This document shows positions 12,033-24,715 of a stretch of 64,000 nt of DNA, in pieces (the first letter of the stretch is position 1; each line of letters starts with the position of its first letter). The stretch is from Pomphorhynchus laevis (Eukaryota > Acanthocephala > Palaeacanthocephala > Echinorhynchida > Pomphorhynchidae). The notes beneath the pieces were generated by a model, which worked only from the letters and a program-made list of their open reading frames with translations, made no database searches and was not told the DNA's origin. Location: positions 1 through 64,000 of the forward strand of contig WNNJ02000535.1 of assembly GCA_012934845.2 (NCBI GenBank). Reading direction: 5' to 3'. The position numbers and the translations under genes were made by a program.

Positions 12033-15000
12033 AAAATAAAAACATTTTGAGAGATAATATACACATTGCAGATTCAAGTTGCAGTTTCAAGTTACAGATT
12101 CAACTTGCAGATTCAAATTGTAGATTCAAGTTGCAGGTTGTCGGCTCGTTTCTCTCGTAGACTTGAAAAGTTATTGAAAATTTTAAGAGAAAAAATCACG
12201 TAAAAATATTTAATAAGCAAGGGTAAACTAAATCGCGATCTGACTAGCGGACACAAATCGACGAATCCACGAAGGACACAACAAAGTTCAATAAGGCAGA
12301 CTGCGTAGATAATAAGTAAAGTCATCCCAAATTCGCGACAGAATCATCAACCGCTGCTGAATCGTCATACCCACATATAATAAGTGATCCGCATCTTGCC
12401 GAGTCTTATCTCATCAGTCTGGTGCTACCCACTCCGCTAAATCTGTCCCTGCCTAATGGAAATGTTTAATTTGCAGAATGTCATGTAGAATCACTAAATT
12501 TGGAAAATTCCGGGTTCACGGACCTCTTCGTTCCAAGTGTGAGGGGTTTAGTCATACATTTTCTGAATTACAACCTCAACAATCTGCAAATAAACCAGCT
12601 CTATGGGTCATAAAATTTAACGATATACCCTCCTTAGATCAGTTGTCTCAGCATATCCCTAAATGGGTTTTGAAAATAATACCGAAGGTCGCTAGATATC
12701 AAACAGCCAAGGCATTTACTCACCTCTGAAATGACTGTGCGGATGAGGACAGTCTAACAAGATGGCTTCGTTTTTTCACTTCCTCTCGACTGGTGATTAC
12801 ATCAGGTGAATCATCGAGCGATTTCTTACGTTTATTAAGAATAGAATTTTGAAATTTGATGATCGTTTCCTTGAGATTTCTCAACAATTGGACCCCTGTA
12901 TACCACTGAAAAACAATGCCCACTCGAAAGCTCCGAAATCAAAAACTTTGCGCGAGCGAGATTCTATCAAACTTGCGAACTGTGATGTTTGTGGTGCTGT
13001 ACGGCTACACATCATCTGAGTCCTTTGCTGACAATGTAGAGAGTTCCTTTCAGACCCTTAAGGAAATGCACCCTTCACATACAAGAAATAGTTCCATGTC
13101 TCAGAAATATCCTCCAGCAAACTCGAGTCATTCTAACTCTTTTGAGATAACCCGGCATATCGAGTTTTGCCAATTGTTCGAGACACGAAGTAAATGGCAT
13201 TCGCTCTCAACACTTGAAACACATGATGTTCTATAGCTCAGGTGATGCAGTTCCGTCTCTGTAACTCACTCTATCTCGTGTAATAGGTGATTTTATCAAT
13301 GTCGATCTCTCTCGGAAGGAGTGCAGCTTTTCTTTTCAACGTCCTTATGCGCACTCACTAAAAAGGATGGCGGGATTCGCCCAATCGCGATCGGGAGCAC
13401 ACTCTGTCGCATTGCTGCAAAGGTATGTGTGTTAGAATATAATAAAAACTAGGTAATCACCTACGTCCATATCAACTAGAGTACTGTACACACTGTGGTG
13501 CAGAAGCGATTGTTCACGCAGTCCGATCATCAATAATAAACTGCAAACACCACACATTTATTCTTAAAATATACTTTCGAAATGATTTTAACACCACAGA
13601 TCGTGGAGTGATTCTCAAAGCAGTAAAATACCACGTTCCAGAAGCATTTGCATATTTTTATTTTGCCTACGGCTCTCAGACACCACTTCTTTATGAAAAC
13701 CAAATCAGTTGGTCAAAAACAGCTGATCGTAGGGTGATCCCCCTGGTCCAACTGTTTTGCTCCAGTATTAAATCCGATTTCACACTCCCTTCAATCAACC
13801 TTTAATGCGTAGTACTCGACAACACAACGCTTGGAAGAGATGATTCTGTTGTGTTGCACGATTTGCAGATGATTTTGATAGCAGCCAACAAAGTAGGTCT
13901 AGAGCTTTATGCAGGCCAATTTGAGCTCATGTTCCTGAATATAGGAGAACATGAAATCAAACAGATGACTACAATCGTTTCATCTTTAGCCCCAAACATA
14001 AAGGTGATTGTTCGGGAAAATTTGCAAATTCTTAGAAGCGTTTTTTTTGAAGAGAATCACCGAAAAATTTGGCCCAGAGCGAGGAGCAATTGGTATTGAC
14101 GTGTACTAGGGATGTGAGCTTTGTGCCAACGAGGCTTTTTTCCTTGTAAGAAACTGCCTTTACATGCCCAGACTGCTTTATAGGTTCCATACAACTACTT
14201 GCTTAACATGAACGCGGAACTTTATAAGCTCGACGGTGTCCTGGGAAAATATTTATCCCACATCACAAATTGAGCGATAACGAACGATGTTTGGCGTCAA
14301 CCTTCATTGACCGTGCCGTTTGGTGGGTTGGGGATCCGCTGTTCAGCGGGCATTGCTCTTCCGGCTTTTTTATCTTCTGTAGTGGCAACGAAGGACTGCA
14401 TCAACATTCTTCTGAATAACTATTTATATTGCCCACATTTTGACGCTGGCTAGTCAACTTAATTGGCCAAGACTGACATCAGTGAGGCACCGACTATCAG
14501 CCAAAACAAACCGTTTGGGACAACCCTCGTCGAATTAGCTCATGAATCTTTAATTGGAGGTTCGGAAGGCGAAGCATCTAGAGTGAGAATTATGTAGTCT
14601 CCACCAGCGAGCCGAGTGTTTGGCTCAACACATTTTCGATCGATGCTCTGCGAACTTTGCTTGATGATGAGGTTGTGAAACTGAGCATTTCCCTAAAACT
14701 TGGCCTTCCTACATGTACTCCACGCAATTCCATTATGAAGCCTCTGTTGATGAGTCAGGACGACATGGATTCGTGTGAAGAATTTTGAGAGGCAGATTTC
14801 CCACGCCGAAATAAATACAGTGATAAGCAAAGTCCTCAGCACCGTCAACGCCCCAAACATTTTAGAGCCATTCTACATATGCAGATCGGACGGTCGACGT
14901 CCTTATGGAGTCACTATTTTCCCTTGGCGTGAAGGGAAATGTTTGATGTGAGCGCCACCTATGTCAGGAACACAGCCAGAGGATCGGACGAAGCAGCTTC

Positions 15001-15393
15001 AATTGCCGAAGAGCGAAAATGGCTGAAATATTCCGACTTGACGATGTCCCACATATTTTGCCCTTTTGGAGTGGAGACTTATGAATCATTGGGGTCTTCG
15101 GCTTTGGCTCTTGTTATGGATATAGAAAAAATATTAAAGCAAGTTACCGGGAATTCACTTGCTACTAAATATCTCCTCCAAAACGTTAGTATCGCAATCC
15201 AACGCAGAAATGCTTTTAGCATTTAGGCGACGTCTCCAAAAAGCAAGAACATAGTAGGCTGGTGGTAAGTTGACGACCAAAATGATGAGGATGTACAAGA
15301 ATTTTGCTTCGGATATTGTTTCTTACAATTAAGAACTGTCATCTCGAAACGTCTTTGTTCATTGTAGTTTTAAAAATTATTATTAAAAATTAC
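12033..15393 (+). mobile_element. Element E: RT retroelement with restriction-like endonuclease
   Basis: The insertion inside LINE A copy 3 is flanked by AAAATTAC at 12025-12032 and 15386-15393. It encodes the RT block KDGGIRPIAIGSTLCRIAAKV at 13370-13432, further RT pieces at 13608-14099, a WLNTFSIDALRTLLDDE block near 14600, a degraded Cys/His zinc region at 14700-14780, and a nuclease-like C-terminus at 14880-15230 (GVTIFPWREGK, FDVSATYV, ending in SIAIQRRNAFSI). This domain order matches a widespread animal RT family that ends in a PD-(D/E)XK fold. The expected RPDG motif reads RPYG here, and the nuclease is split by a frameshift near 14935. The copy is dead. The family assignment rests on remembered consensus patterns. 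Confidence 0.75.
12066..12143 (+). repeat. Short tandem repeat, about 13-bp unit
   Basis: About six degenerate copies of a CAGATTCAAGTTG-like unit lie just inside the 5' end of element E. They could be part of its 5' UTR or a local minisatellite. Confidence 0.7.
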
Positions 15394-17933
15394 TAATATC
15401 CCCACAGATATCGAGGACGATGATCTTTTACAGCTTGACAAGCTATACGGTTTGGAGAAGATAATGTTTTTCAAAAAATTAATCAGGTGTTACGATTCCT
15501 ATCGCTGTTGGTAAAACAACAATCGACGTCTCTCTGGTAATATCTAAATCAGACCACAATCACTTTCTTGGGTCAAACTTAATTTTTACTTTAATTTCCA
15601 TGCATAAAATGACGTATCCCCATTGCCAAAACTATTATTGTTAGGTGCACTAGAGGGTCTTCATGTAAATTTGATAAACGCTGCCCTAGCTGCTGTGATT
15701 ATGCCGCACACAGTGGAAAAGCATGATCCAATTCGAATGGCATTTACAAATGTGCAAACTGCAATAAAGACCACTCAGCTTGGTCTAGGAAGTGTCAACA
15801 CTTTAAAGATTTTAAAAATCGCCATATCGTCAGCTCTGAGTTTGCTGTTTCCTTTCAAATTGCTAAAAAGAAAACACATTCGTTTAATAAGGATGAAATT
15901 ATTCAAATATTCAAATAAAAAATCGTGGAGCAATTTCACAAATGGAAAAACTGATCTCTGATTTAGTTTCGATTATATTTCCTCAGTCAAATATTGCTAT
16001 TACATCAATTATCAAGAATTCTCCTGCTTCTAACAAAATAACTGATTCTACAAATTCCAACTCCATTAAATTGACTAAGAAAGGAAAACACCGGATAAAT
16101 AACTCTCCGAATATAAAAGAAAATGATGAAAATGTAATCATCAGTGCTGCTGAGTATGGTTCTGGGAAGGGAAACCTTCCCAGCTCTAGACCCTAGCAGT
16201 TAGTTTGTTCTCTCCTCCACTTATCAACGCAATAGGAAGTAATCAGGATCCGATTTCACTGAACGTCATTCAGTGGAACTCGGGGGTGCTTCTGCCCTTA
16301 GTATTTTATCTAGTCGATATGCAGATGTTATAATCCTTCAGGAGACTTGATCGATCAGGTCTCCCCAAAACAGTACTCGATTTATTCCTAAGCACATAAC
16401 CACCCACTTTACTCCGAACATAAATCCACCTTACTCCTCTTTATCTCAGGGTCTTATAACCCTAGTTAAGAGGCACTTAAGATCATCCCTTTACTGAACG
16501 ATTCTTGTCCAGCCATGTCTTGTTTAGGGATAACCTTCTGGAAGAACGGTAAATGCATCAGCATAGCTAATATCCATGTTCGGCCAGAGGAGATTCACAA
16601 AAACCGTGACCTCCTGGATAAGATATTAGGTTTCCGCTATGACATGATACTTGATGACTTCAACAATATAACTGGTTATTGGATTAATGCAGCACTCCGC
16701 AGAGCCAGGACCGTATATCTTACTCACAAACGACCGTCCCTTTACCTTCATTGCTCAACAACAAATTATTTCCTCGACTTACTACTGCTACATAAAAATG
16801 GCTTTTAAATCCCGTCTGTAATGAGCAGTCGCGCCAACAACTGTCCACCTCGCACAACCTACTCCGCTGGCGGCATGAGGAAGATACGTTGGTGAGAAGG
16901 AGATTCCATTTTGATCCAATCAGAGTGGCCTTCTTCCAGACAGCTATCCGATTTTTCCCTGTTGTAGGTAATGTAAGTCTGAATCCAGTTGAATCCTACC
17001 TATATTGGCAAGCTACCGTAATTCTTTCGACTACATATAAATTTCGTATATTCAATTTAACTCAGGCTCAATTAAGGTTCTAGCTAAAATGCTACATCTT
17101 CCTAATATATCTGAATCTCACAGACAGACCTTTTCGAAAGAATGCTTGAGTTCTAGGTATAGACTCTACCTGAGTAGGGGTAAGGCAAGTAATGCTCGCT
17201 GTAATCTTTCACAGTCTTCTTTTTGGAAGATATTCAAGAAACAAAAGTGTGTCTGCTGTAAGGAGAGAGCATCGGGTTGGATTAGGAGCATAGGTATAGT
17301 TAAAGTCTCGGAGTCACTATTCTATCACAATTATGGAGCCACTCAATATCTCCAATCAATCCCACCTTGGTGTGACTCTAAAAGTTGGACTTATCTGTTA
17401 CAGATATCCTGAATTTCCGGGTCCAAATTCGGGTATCTCCAATACCCATTCGCCACTCTCCGCTAGCATCTGTAAGCTTTTAACAGACATTCAGAGAAAG
17501 GAGGTCGCCATCATAATGCTTTTAGCCACACCGTCCGATATAGCAGGCATAAATATTAGCCGAAGGGTCTTTTAACAAAGAATATATCCATACATGTCCT
17601 AAAGATCTGGGGCCCAATTCGATTCAAAACTCCCTTATCTCCATCTACGAAAAAGCGTTTCGCGTAAAATACGTGATCATTTAAGTAGGCGAAATTTTAT
17701 CACACCAGGTTTTCATGGGTTTGTTTAAAGTCGCTTGGTTCATTTAGCAATTGATGAAGTGCATCGTTTTTGCCGAGATATCAGTCATCAGCTTGCTGTG
17801 GCGGTTTTTCTTGACTTTTCCGTTGCATTTGACCGTACATTTATTCTTTGGTTATCTATTCTCTAAGGTTACTCGGGTTGCCTCCGAGAATTGTTAACAG
17901 GGTGGAGGAGATCGTCATAATGTTAACAGGGTG

Positions 17934-18795
17934 GCGATTTCTCTCCGTTTATCAAACCTTACTCATTTAACGTCATACAATACGCCGATGACATCCTCAT
18001 CTATACTCATGCACCCGCACATCGCATACACGATATCTGCATTTCTGCCTCCAACTGTATTTCTGCTATCTATAAACGTCTCTCCAATCTTCATCTCGTT
18101 CTAAACCCCAACAAGTCTCACTTTCTTAGGCTTCCATTTAGATGATAACCTTTACCTGAAGCCCTTGGTCCATGACAAGGTCCGCTCGTCTAACTTAATT
18201 ATCCGTAACATCCGCCGTATCCGCACTCTTATTGACTTCCGTTCTCGTATGTCTCTTCTTTCATCGCTTCTCGTCCCTAAAATCGATTACTGCCTCAGCC
18301 TTTTCGCAAATTCTCTAAAATCCATCATCCTACCCCTACAACGAATAATCAACTCCGCCATTCGAGTGCTCTTTCGTCTCTGTCGATTCGACAACACATC
18401 AACATATCTTGTCCAACTATCCTTACCCACTATCCACATCCGCATCAAACTCCGCCTTCTCGTAACTTTTCGTCTCATCGCTGTCGGCTCACCATCGTTC
18501 ATCAACCTTCCTTTCTTAGACGACACTCGCCCCACCTCGATATCGCTGCGTTTCCGTCATACCCTCTTACTCCACGTTCCCAATAACTCCAACAACTACG
18601 GTCTCCGATCCTTCCTCGTTGCCCCTCACTCGCCTGGAATCAACTCCCTCTCGACGTTCGCCGCGCTCCATCCTTTATCACATTCAAGCACCTCCGTTCA
18701 CACCTTCTCGACACATGATTAACATTTTTGTTTTGTTGTGGTCATGTAAGCGTGCGCTGGCACGCATTTGCCACGTTAAAATAAATCTTTTTTTT
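17934..18795 (+). mobile_element. LINE B copy 2, young 5'-truncated insertion
   Basis: The fragment begins inside the RT (CGATTTCTCTCC, then YADDILIYTHA at 17980-18012) and runs to the element's own 3' end (AAATAAATC followed by T-rich GTA). It holds a 185-codon open frame (18165-18722) with the C-terminal RT/thumb region, e.g. SRMSLLSSLLVPKIDYCLSL, closely matching LINE B copy 3. A frameshift or small deletion near 18115 separates the YADD box from this frame. It sits in the RT of LINE A copy 3, between that element's RVEEI and RRLFYEG residues. Open coding sequence in a decayed host indicates a recent insertion. Confidence 0.9.
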
Positions 18796-19690
18796 GTATA
18801 CCAGGCGGTTATTCTATGAAGGCAACCCTGATAAACGTCAGTTCTATTATATTACAGCTATGCATCACGGCTCCCCACTTTCTCCTATCTTATACCTTGC
18901 CGTCTCCATTATACTTTTTAAACATTTCAAACTCGAACAACATTTTATGATTTACGCTGATGATATCATAGCTCTGTTTTCTGAACGTGGGTGCAAAGAT
19001 GTATCTAGGACATCAGCCGTTTCTTTTTAAGAATAACTGATCAGCTACCCCTTTCTAATCTTCTTCTCAACTCTGTCAAATCGCAGGTGGTCATCTTTCA
19101 CGGCACCCATGCCCCTAAGAAAATTTTCAAGAGACTAGCAATCTCTTCTCTCTCCTCTATTTTGAATAATTAACCCGTCCCAGTCTTTACTACGCATTGA
19201 GTAAGATATCTGGGGTTTACTATTACGGTTAAATGGTCGTTTGGATCAGACTTGAATATATTTAACAGTGTCCTGAAGAGAGCTAGATTGACCCTGAAAC
19301 GGGCTCGACATCTCTCATCAAGAGTGAGTACTCAGGTGCGCTTCTGGTCCCCCTGTACAATTTCGGGATTAGTCTTCGTCTCTAGAGGATGTCCCCCAGA
19401 GCAGAGACTTAGTTATCTGAAGCTCCTTATATCTAGACTACCGACTATATTACGCCTCGATTGGATCCTCAGGTTGTGAGAAACCATGAGTGGTTCATTC
19501 AAAAGGCAGCGCGTTGATGTATGCTGATGAAACCTGATCCCACTCCGTCATTATAGAAGATGAACATCAAAGTGAGTCATAGATTGAACACTATTTTTAT
19601 GTGTTTCCGTTCTTCTACTTATACATTTCTTATTAGTTCAATGTTTTGTTGTGTTTTATGTATTATTTATTTATTATAAACTCACCAAAT

Positions 19691-20620
19691 AATCTGAAAC
19701 TTATAATCAAAATTTTAAACTTTTACATGAAAATTTTTCCTCCGTGAATGGTCGACAATCATATTAGTGTTATATTATATAATGTCACTACAATAAAATA
19801 ATTATCATAATATTTAATTCGTTATGTTTACTTTACGGGTCAGAAATATATCATAAAGCAGATGTTGATATGTTTCATTTAATAGACTTCTGTATGTTTA
19901 ATAGAGTCCTAATAAAAGAAAATATGATCATTTTTCTTAAAATTATTAAAAATATATTTTAATAGTTTAGATCTAAATTAAAATTGACATAATTATATTT
20001 TTTCTAGATTATTATTAAAAACAATGAGATCAGCGTATTGAAAACTATGAAATTCTAAATTTAATTACTTTTTATATCAGATTGATGGCCATCAAATTCA
20101 GATCTTATGATTGATGTCAATATTGACAAGTTTCCTCATTTTGTCAATTCAAAAGTATAAAACTGTGTGGTTGTGTAACAAAGTGTGAATGAGGGGACAG
20201 ATGTTTTGAAAAGTGATTTGCTTAATGTGGCTTTTGTATTTTCATTCTAATTAACTAGTGAAATCGGGTGGAAGTGCAAAAGTGAAATTCGGACGCAATC
20301 AATTTATTCTTGACAGTGATGCAGCTGTTCTCTCTATAGAATCCAATATAAAATCAAGTCATGCTTAACAAAGTCTAATATGACACAAGTAATTAAAATT
20401 AAATTGGTTGTTCTATTTTGTAAAATCACAATTTCATTCCATCGGTTTCAAGTTCGAATTTTAGTTTGACATTATTAACGTTACAAAATTTCAAAAATTA
20501 AAAATTAAATTGAGTTCAATAACAAAATAACGTTAATTCAAAGCATTTAATAATTATTATATTAAAATTCGAAATCCTTTAATTGGAATTTGACCTGCTG
20601 ATTTCTCTTAATTACATTGT
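19691..20620. other. AT-rich spacer
   Basis: Very AT-rich, with runs of ATT/TAA. No ORF, RNA or recognisable repeat. Confidence 0.5.
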
Positions 20621-20625
20621 ATTAG

Positions 20626-21100
20626 ACTGATTAGTAGCGTCCTGCTGTATCAAGAATAAGACCAATACCTGTGAGGATAATATCGTGCCACAATCAGAAG
20701 AATTTAAGCTCACAGATGCAGTCAAGTTAAATTAAAAACATTCATTGCAAGTGACATCATGAAAAACGTGTGATCCGGCTAGCGAATCACACACAACTAG
20801 GGTAGGTTCCTAATAGATCGTTATAATACGATCCCCTACCAAAAGTAATATACAGAAATGTATATCTACACCATTGGATCAGCCAGCTTAGTGGATGTTG
20901 CGTTGAATCGCGATACAGACGTCCTGAGTTTAAATCCGATCAGCACTAGTGTACGGAGTAAGCAGATAATAAGGGTCGAAACGTGAAATGTAGGTCTGGG
21001 TCAGCAGCTGATGAGACCCACCCAGACTGATAAGTAGCGTCCTGCTGCATCAAACATAAGATCAATACCTGTGAGGATAATATCATGCCACAATAAGAAA
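20626..21100 (+). repeat. SINE-like unit between two about 75-bp direct repeats
   Basis: Direct repeats at 20626-20700 and 21025-21100 share GTAGCGTCCTGCTG and CAATACCTGTGAGGATAATAT. Before the second one, 20876-20945 reads like a tRNA-derived head, with box-A-like CAGCTTAGTGGATGTTGC and box-B-like GAGTTTAAATCCGATC. The probable arrangement is two copies of a tRNA-derived SINE, the first reduced to its tail. No target duplication could be assigned. Confidence 0.55.
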
Positions 21101-21128
21101 AATAATTATATTGTATTGATAGGCAACA

Positions 21129-21347
21129 CCAAGCAAATGAAAATTAAAAATATTTTCAATATTTAAACAGAACAACTCTATCATCATCAGGAATATTTAA
21201 GTTGTATCAATCAGCTAATTGTAATTCAGAGAGCTAAGAACTTGACTATCTGAATAAGAATTAACTGATTCAATTACATTTTCCTGATGATAACATATTT
21301 GTACTGTCGAAATATTTAAAATATTTTCAATTTTCATTTGCTGGATA
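21129..21347. repeat. Inverted-repeat (MITE-like) unit
   Basis: The left end (21129-21200) and right end (21277-21347) are imperfect inverted repeats of about 65-70 bp. Both contain AGCAAATGAAAATT outermost and TATCATCAGGAA (or its complement) innermost. The middle is 75 bp of non-coding sequence. It could be a MITE or two head-to-head copies of a short repeat. Confidence 0.5.
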
Positions 21348-21434
21348 TGGACTCGAATCTGCCAGTATCGAGATTATGACCTAGATAATATATTTAAATA
21401 ATAATGATTTAAATACAAATGCTTAATGACGTGT

Positions 21435-21545
21435 TGCCTTTTTGAGTGCCGCCTCTCTTCTCTGGAATAAACTACCTTCTGCCATCCGCTCAACTGCCTC
21501 TTTTCCATCCTTCAAAAATGAAGACTGCTTTAAGAATGAATCCAA
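21435..21545 (+). mobile_element. LINE C-terminal scrap
   Basis: One frame reads AASLLWNKLPSAIRSTASF followed by PSFK. This is the familiar extreme C-terminus of CR1/Jockey-type ORF2 (WN-LP-IR...FK). Nothing upstream matches, so it is a short 3' remnant. Confidence 0.5.
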
Positions 21546-22099
21546 GTCTTAGTGATACAGACACATCATAACTACGCGGTGATACAAAGCTCACTGAACT
21601 GGCCTGAAAGGCTCATGACATTCGAATTACTAACTATAAGATTGCGATTATTCAAATCTCTCGAAATCGAATTATAGTCTAAAATAATGAAGTAATTACT
21701 GCAGAAAAATCTACAGAATCCCCCGAATGAAGGAGTATGTTGTCAGATACATCTACAATGAACACAATGGAACCCAACGCACAGTTGGTCGCCACTTAAT
21801 AAAGCGAAAATTTCGAACACAAAAGTTTTACTCACCATTACTTAGACAATTTTTTTTGTAGTAAGCAAATAACTTTTCTGTCTTTCACAGCTAGAATTAG
21901 TTCGTTATCAAACCATTGTGGGTTTATCTTCAAATAATAATGCAGAAATAAATAATAAAGTAAGGAAATTATCATCAATTCGTATATTTGAACGATTATT
22001 GAACGATTAACTGGAACGATTATTGGTATTTTAATGGCTGGTAATTTTAATGTAAATGGTCGTACAGTAGCTATGGATGAAGTTATTACTGTCTCGACT

Positions 22100-22545
22100 G
22101 TTCAAATATGCGTTAAATTATAGTTAAATACATGTATTTAACTATAATAACTTTTCATCAATAAGTAAAAAATAAATCAGATAGCCTAGTTCTTAATAAA
22201 ACTAATATTGATGAAAATGAGGAATCTATCTAAATATCAACGTTAAAATAATACGTTAAAACGATTACACACTTATAGCGTAAAGATTACACTTAAATTT
22301 ACAAGATTTTACTTAATGTTGTATGATCATTCATGCATGCCATAAAATAGTAAATTGGAAACAAAATTTTTTGTATCGCTATAATATGATTCAATATTGG
22401 CTTTCTTCAAAATCATTTAAATAATTTAATAGATACATATTTTAAACTAGGTTACTATAAAAATAATATCAAGCAGAAAATAGTAAAATATATAAATCAA
22501 CACAATAATATAAAGAATAAATTTAAACTCTTAAGTGGCAAAAAG
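22100..22545 (+). mobile_element. Penelope-like RT copy P1 (degraded)
   Basis: Decayed sequence matching the middle and 3' half of copy P2. Its last 130 bp (about 22410-22541) is almost identical to 22880-23012, and P2 starts about 15 bases downstream in the same orientation. No usable ORF. Confidence 0.6.
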
Positions 22546-22559
22546 GTATAAAAAGGTAT

Positions 22560-23392
22560 GAAATATGTTTCGATATATTGATGATATATGTGTATTTAAT
22601 TCTAATAATTTTTATTCAATTAGTGAACAAATTTATCCAGAAAGCCTTATTCTTAACAAAACCAATATTAATGATAAAGAAGGTGTATATCTAGATATGA
22701 ACATTAAATTAACATTAACTAAAACTACTATTAATTTATATCGTAAAGATGACATATTTAAATTTACAAGAAACATATTTTTGCATGAGCATTCATGCAT
22801 ACCATATAATATAAAACATAATACATCAAATAATGAAATTTTAAGAATTGCAACAATATGTAATGATATTGGCTTTCTTCAAAATCATTTAAATAATTTA
22901 ATAGATACATATTTTAAACTAGGTTACTATAAAAATAATATCAAGCAGAAAATAGTAAAATATATAATCAACACAATAATATAAAGAATAAATTTAAACT
23001 CTTAAGTGGCAAATTTTTATGGATGGATAATAAATAATATACTTTGTATTAGAATAAGATACTAGATAGTTATTTCAGAGGAAATACATCATTAGCGTGT
23101 ATTTGGCCTGCTGCTATGTTGGGTAGAGGAGTTAGGGGCCGAAACCTGATAGCATAGCAGTTCCTCCTGATGACCTCTAATTCTTATTCTGATACAACGT
23201 TTCTTATTTATTAGTCAATTCATAAAAATGACGTTTATTTTAAATTTCAATTTTTTATTTTAACTTGATTTAAATTATAGAAAATCTAAAAACAATTATT
23301 AATTTTATTATTTAATTATTAAATTTTGATTTAGCATTATTATGTTTTGTTTATTTTATAATTATATTAAATACGTAGACTCAGTTAGCTGA
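22560..23392 (+). mobile_element. Penelope-like RT copy P2
   Basis: A 139-codon frame (22565-22984) begins with FRYIDDICVFN, an RT catalytic box of the (Y/F)xDD type. It continues with GVYLDMNIKL, the NLYRKDDIFKF block and a RIATICNDI block. This order resembles the YxDD-...-FLDL-...-YxKRDDF series of an RT group I associate with Penelope-like elements; the assignment is tentative. Only the C-terminal third of an RT is present, with no visible GIY-YIG domain. Downstream non-coding sequence to about 23390 is shared, in reverse, with copy P4 (55094-55445), so it belongs to the element. Confidence 0.6.
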
Positions 23393-23559
23393 TTTGATTT
23401 ACTAACGTTGCATTTGATTTGCAATTTTCCGGGACATCGTTCTGCTTGTCAGAATCTTGACGACACTTAAAGTCTAAAAATAAAATAACTATTTTGAGAC
23501 TGTTATTGTTGAATTTGGAAAATGTTTAATTGAATACCAAATGCTTTGTTTTTAAGCTT

Positions 23560-24240
23560 TAAAGAATATGAATTTGTTCATAACTGTGTAAAAACTAAAT
23601 CTAAACAATATAAATATATGAAATATATGTTTCGATACATTGATGATATATGTGTATTTAATTCTAATAATTTTTATTCAATTAGTGAACAAATTTATCC
23701 AGAAAGCCTTATTCTTAACAAAACCAATATTAATGATAAAGAAGGTGTATATCTAGATATGAACATTAAATTAGCATCAATATAAACTACTATTAATTTA
23801 TTTCGTAAAGATGACATTTAAATTTACAAGAAATATATTTTTGCATGAGCATTCATGCATACCATATAATATAAAATATAATACATTAAATAATGAAATT
23901 TTAAGAATTGCAACAATTTGTAATGATATTGGCTTTCTTCAAAATCATTTAAATAATTTAATGGATTCATATTTTAAACTAGGTTACTATAAAAAATATC
24001 ATCAGCAGAAAATGGTAAAATATATAAATCAACACAATAAAATTAAAAATAAATTTAAAATTATTAGCGGAAAATGTTTATGGATAATAAATAAAATATT
24101 TCGTATTAGAATTAAATTCACTAAACAAATAAATTTCATCAAAAAATACTTCATCACCACGTCATTAGCATGTATTTGGCCCTGCTCTGTGTTGTGTCGA
24201 GGAATATGTGGTGAAACCTGAAAATCATTTAAAGTCATTT
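23560..24240 (+). mobile_element. Penelope-like RT copy P3
   Basis: Third tandem copy of the same RT fragment, starting slightly upstream of the catalytic box (FKEYEFVHNCVKTKSKQY, then FRYIDDICVFN) and ending with the NLIDTYFKLGYY-like block and a shortened tail at 24160-24240. It is broken but closely similar to P2. Confidence 0.6.
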
Positions 24241-24715
24241 AAATAATTTAATATATGCATTTTTTAAAATACTGTTTTTTAAGATTTATATTTCCATTTT
24301 TAAAGGTTGAGAAATTGGGTAAGAAATTTGAAAAAGCTTTTCCTGATGATTTTTAATCTGTAGTCCAAAACATGGAATATTATATATTATTCTGCTCATA
24401 AAAATTCTGTTATATAAGTTGATTATAGGATTTAGATATTTCCATTTATAATTTTTTTAATCCAAAATATAAAGTTTCAATCAGGTGATCTGATTTTACA
24501 AAATTTACAGAACTTAGATTATACTAATATTCATTTGAAATCGAATCTTCCATTATGAATTCGAGTTTACCCTTTGCGAGCTCATCATCTTCGTCACTCA
24601 CATACTAGGTGTGATAACTATTGGATGTATATTTCAACATTGCAGGTAGAAATGTTACCCAAACCGTTACTTTATATTTTGACAACGTTTTTTCAGCTTA
24701 ATTAAAGACTAATTA
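24241..24715. other. AT-rich spacer
   Basis: No coding or RNA feature recognised. Confidence 0.5.

Larger units (their letters stand above)
11830..19690 (+). mobile_element. LINE A copy 3, interrupted by two later elements
   Basis: One plus-strand LINE A copy is visible in three pieces. Piece 1 (11830-12032) is the N-terminal ORF1 segment ending in LLKPLFASVKIT. Piece 2 (15394-17933) resumes ORF1 in the middle of the same conserved block, passes through zinc knuckles (CANCNKDHSAWSRKC near 15760) and continues into the ORF2 endonuclease (16290-16810) and the front half of RT. Piece 3 (18796-19690) begins at the next RT residues (RRLFYEGNPD), includes YADDIIALF near 18952 and ends at a (TATTT)n-like tail near 19680. 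The gaps are filled by element E and LINE B copy 2. The host copy has stops and frameshifts throughout, so it is older than both inserts. Confidence 0.85.

Noticed and set aside
20620-21100. CRISPR-like repeat array
   Set aside because: Only two copies of a 75-bp direct repeat, with a tRNA-like head between; a eukaryotic SINE is the better reading.
21277-21320. Hammerhead-like CTGATGA...GAAA in the inverted-repeat unit
   Set aside because: The 18 bases between the two words do not form a stem.
23100-23180. Hammerhead ribozyme in the Penelope-like tail
   Set aside because: CTGATGA and GAAAC are both present, but GAAAC comes first and no stem II connects them, so the standard core cannot form.
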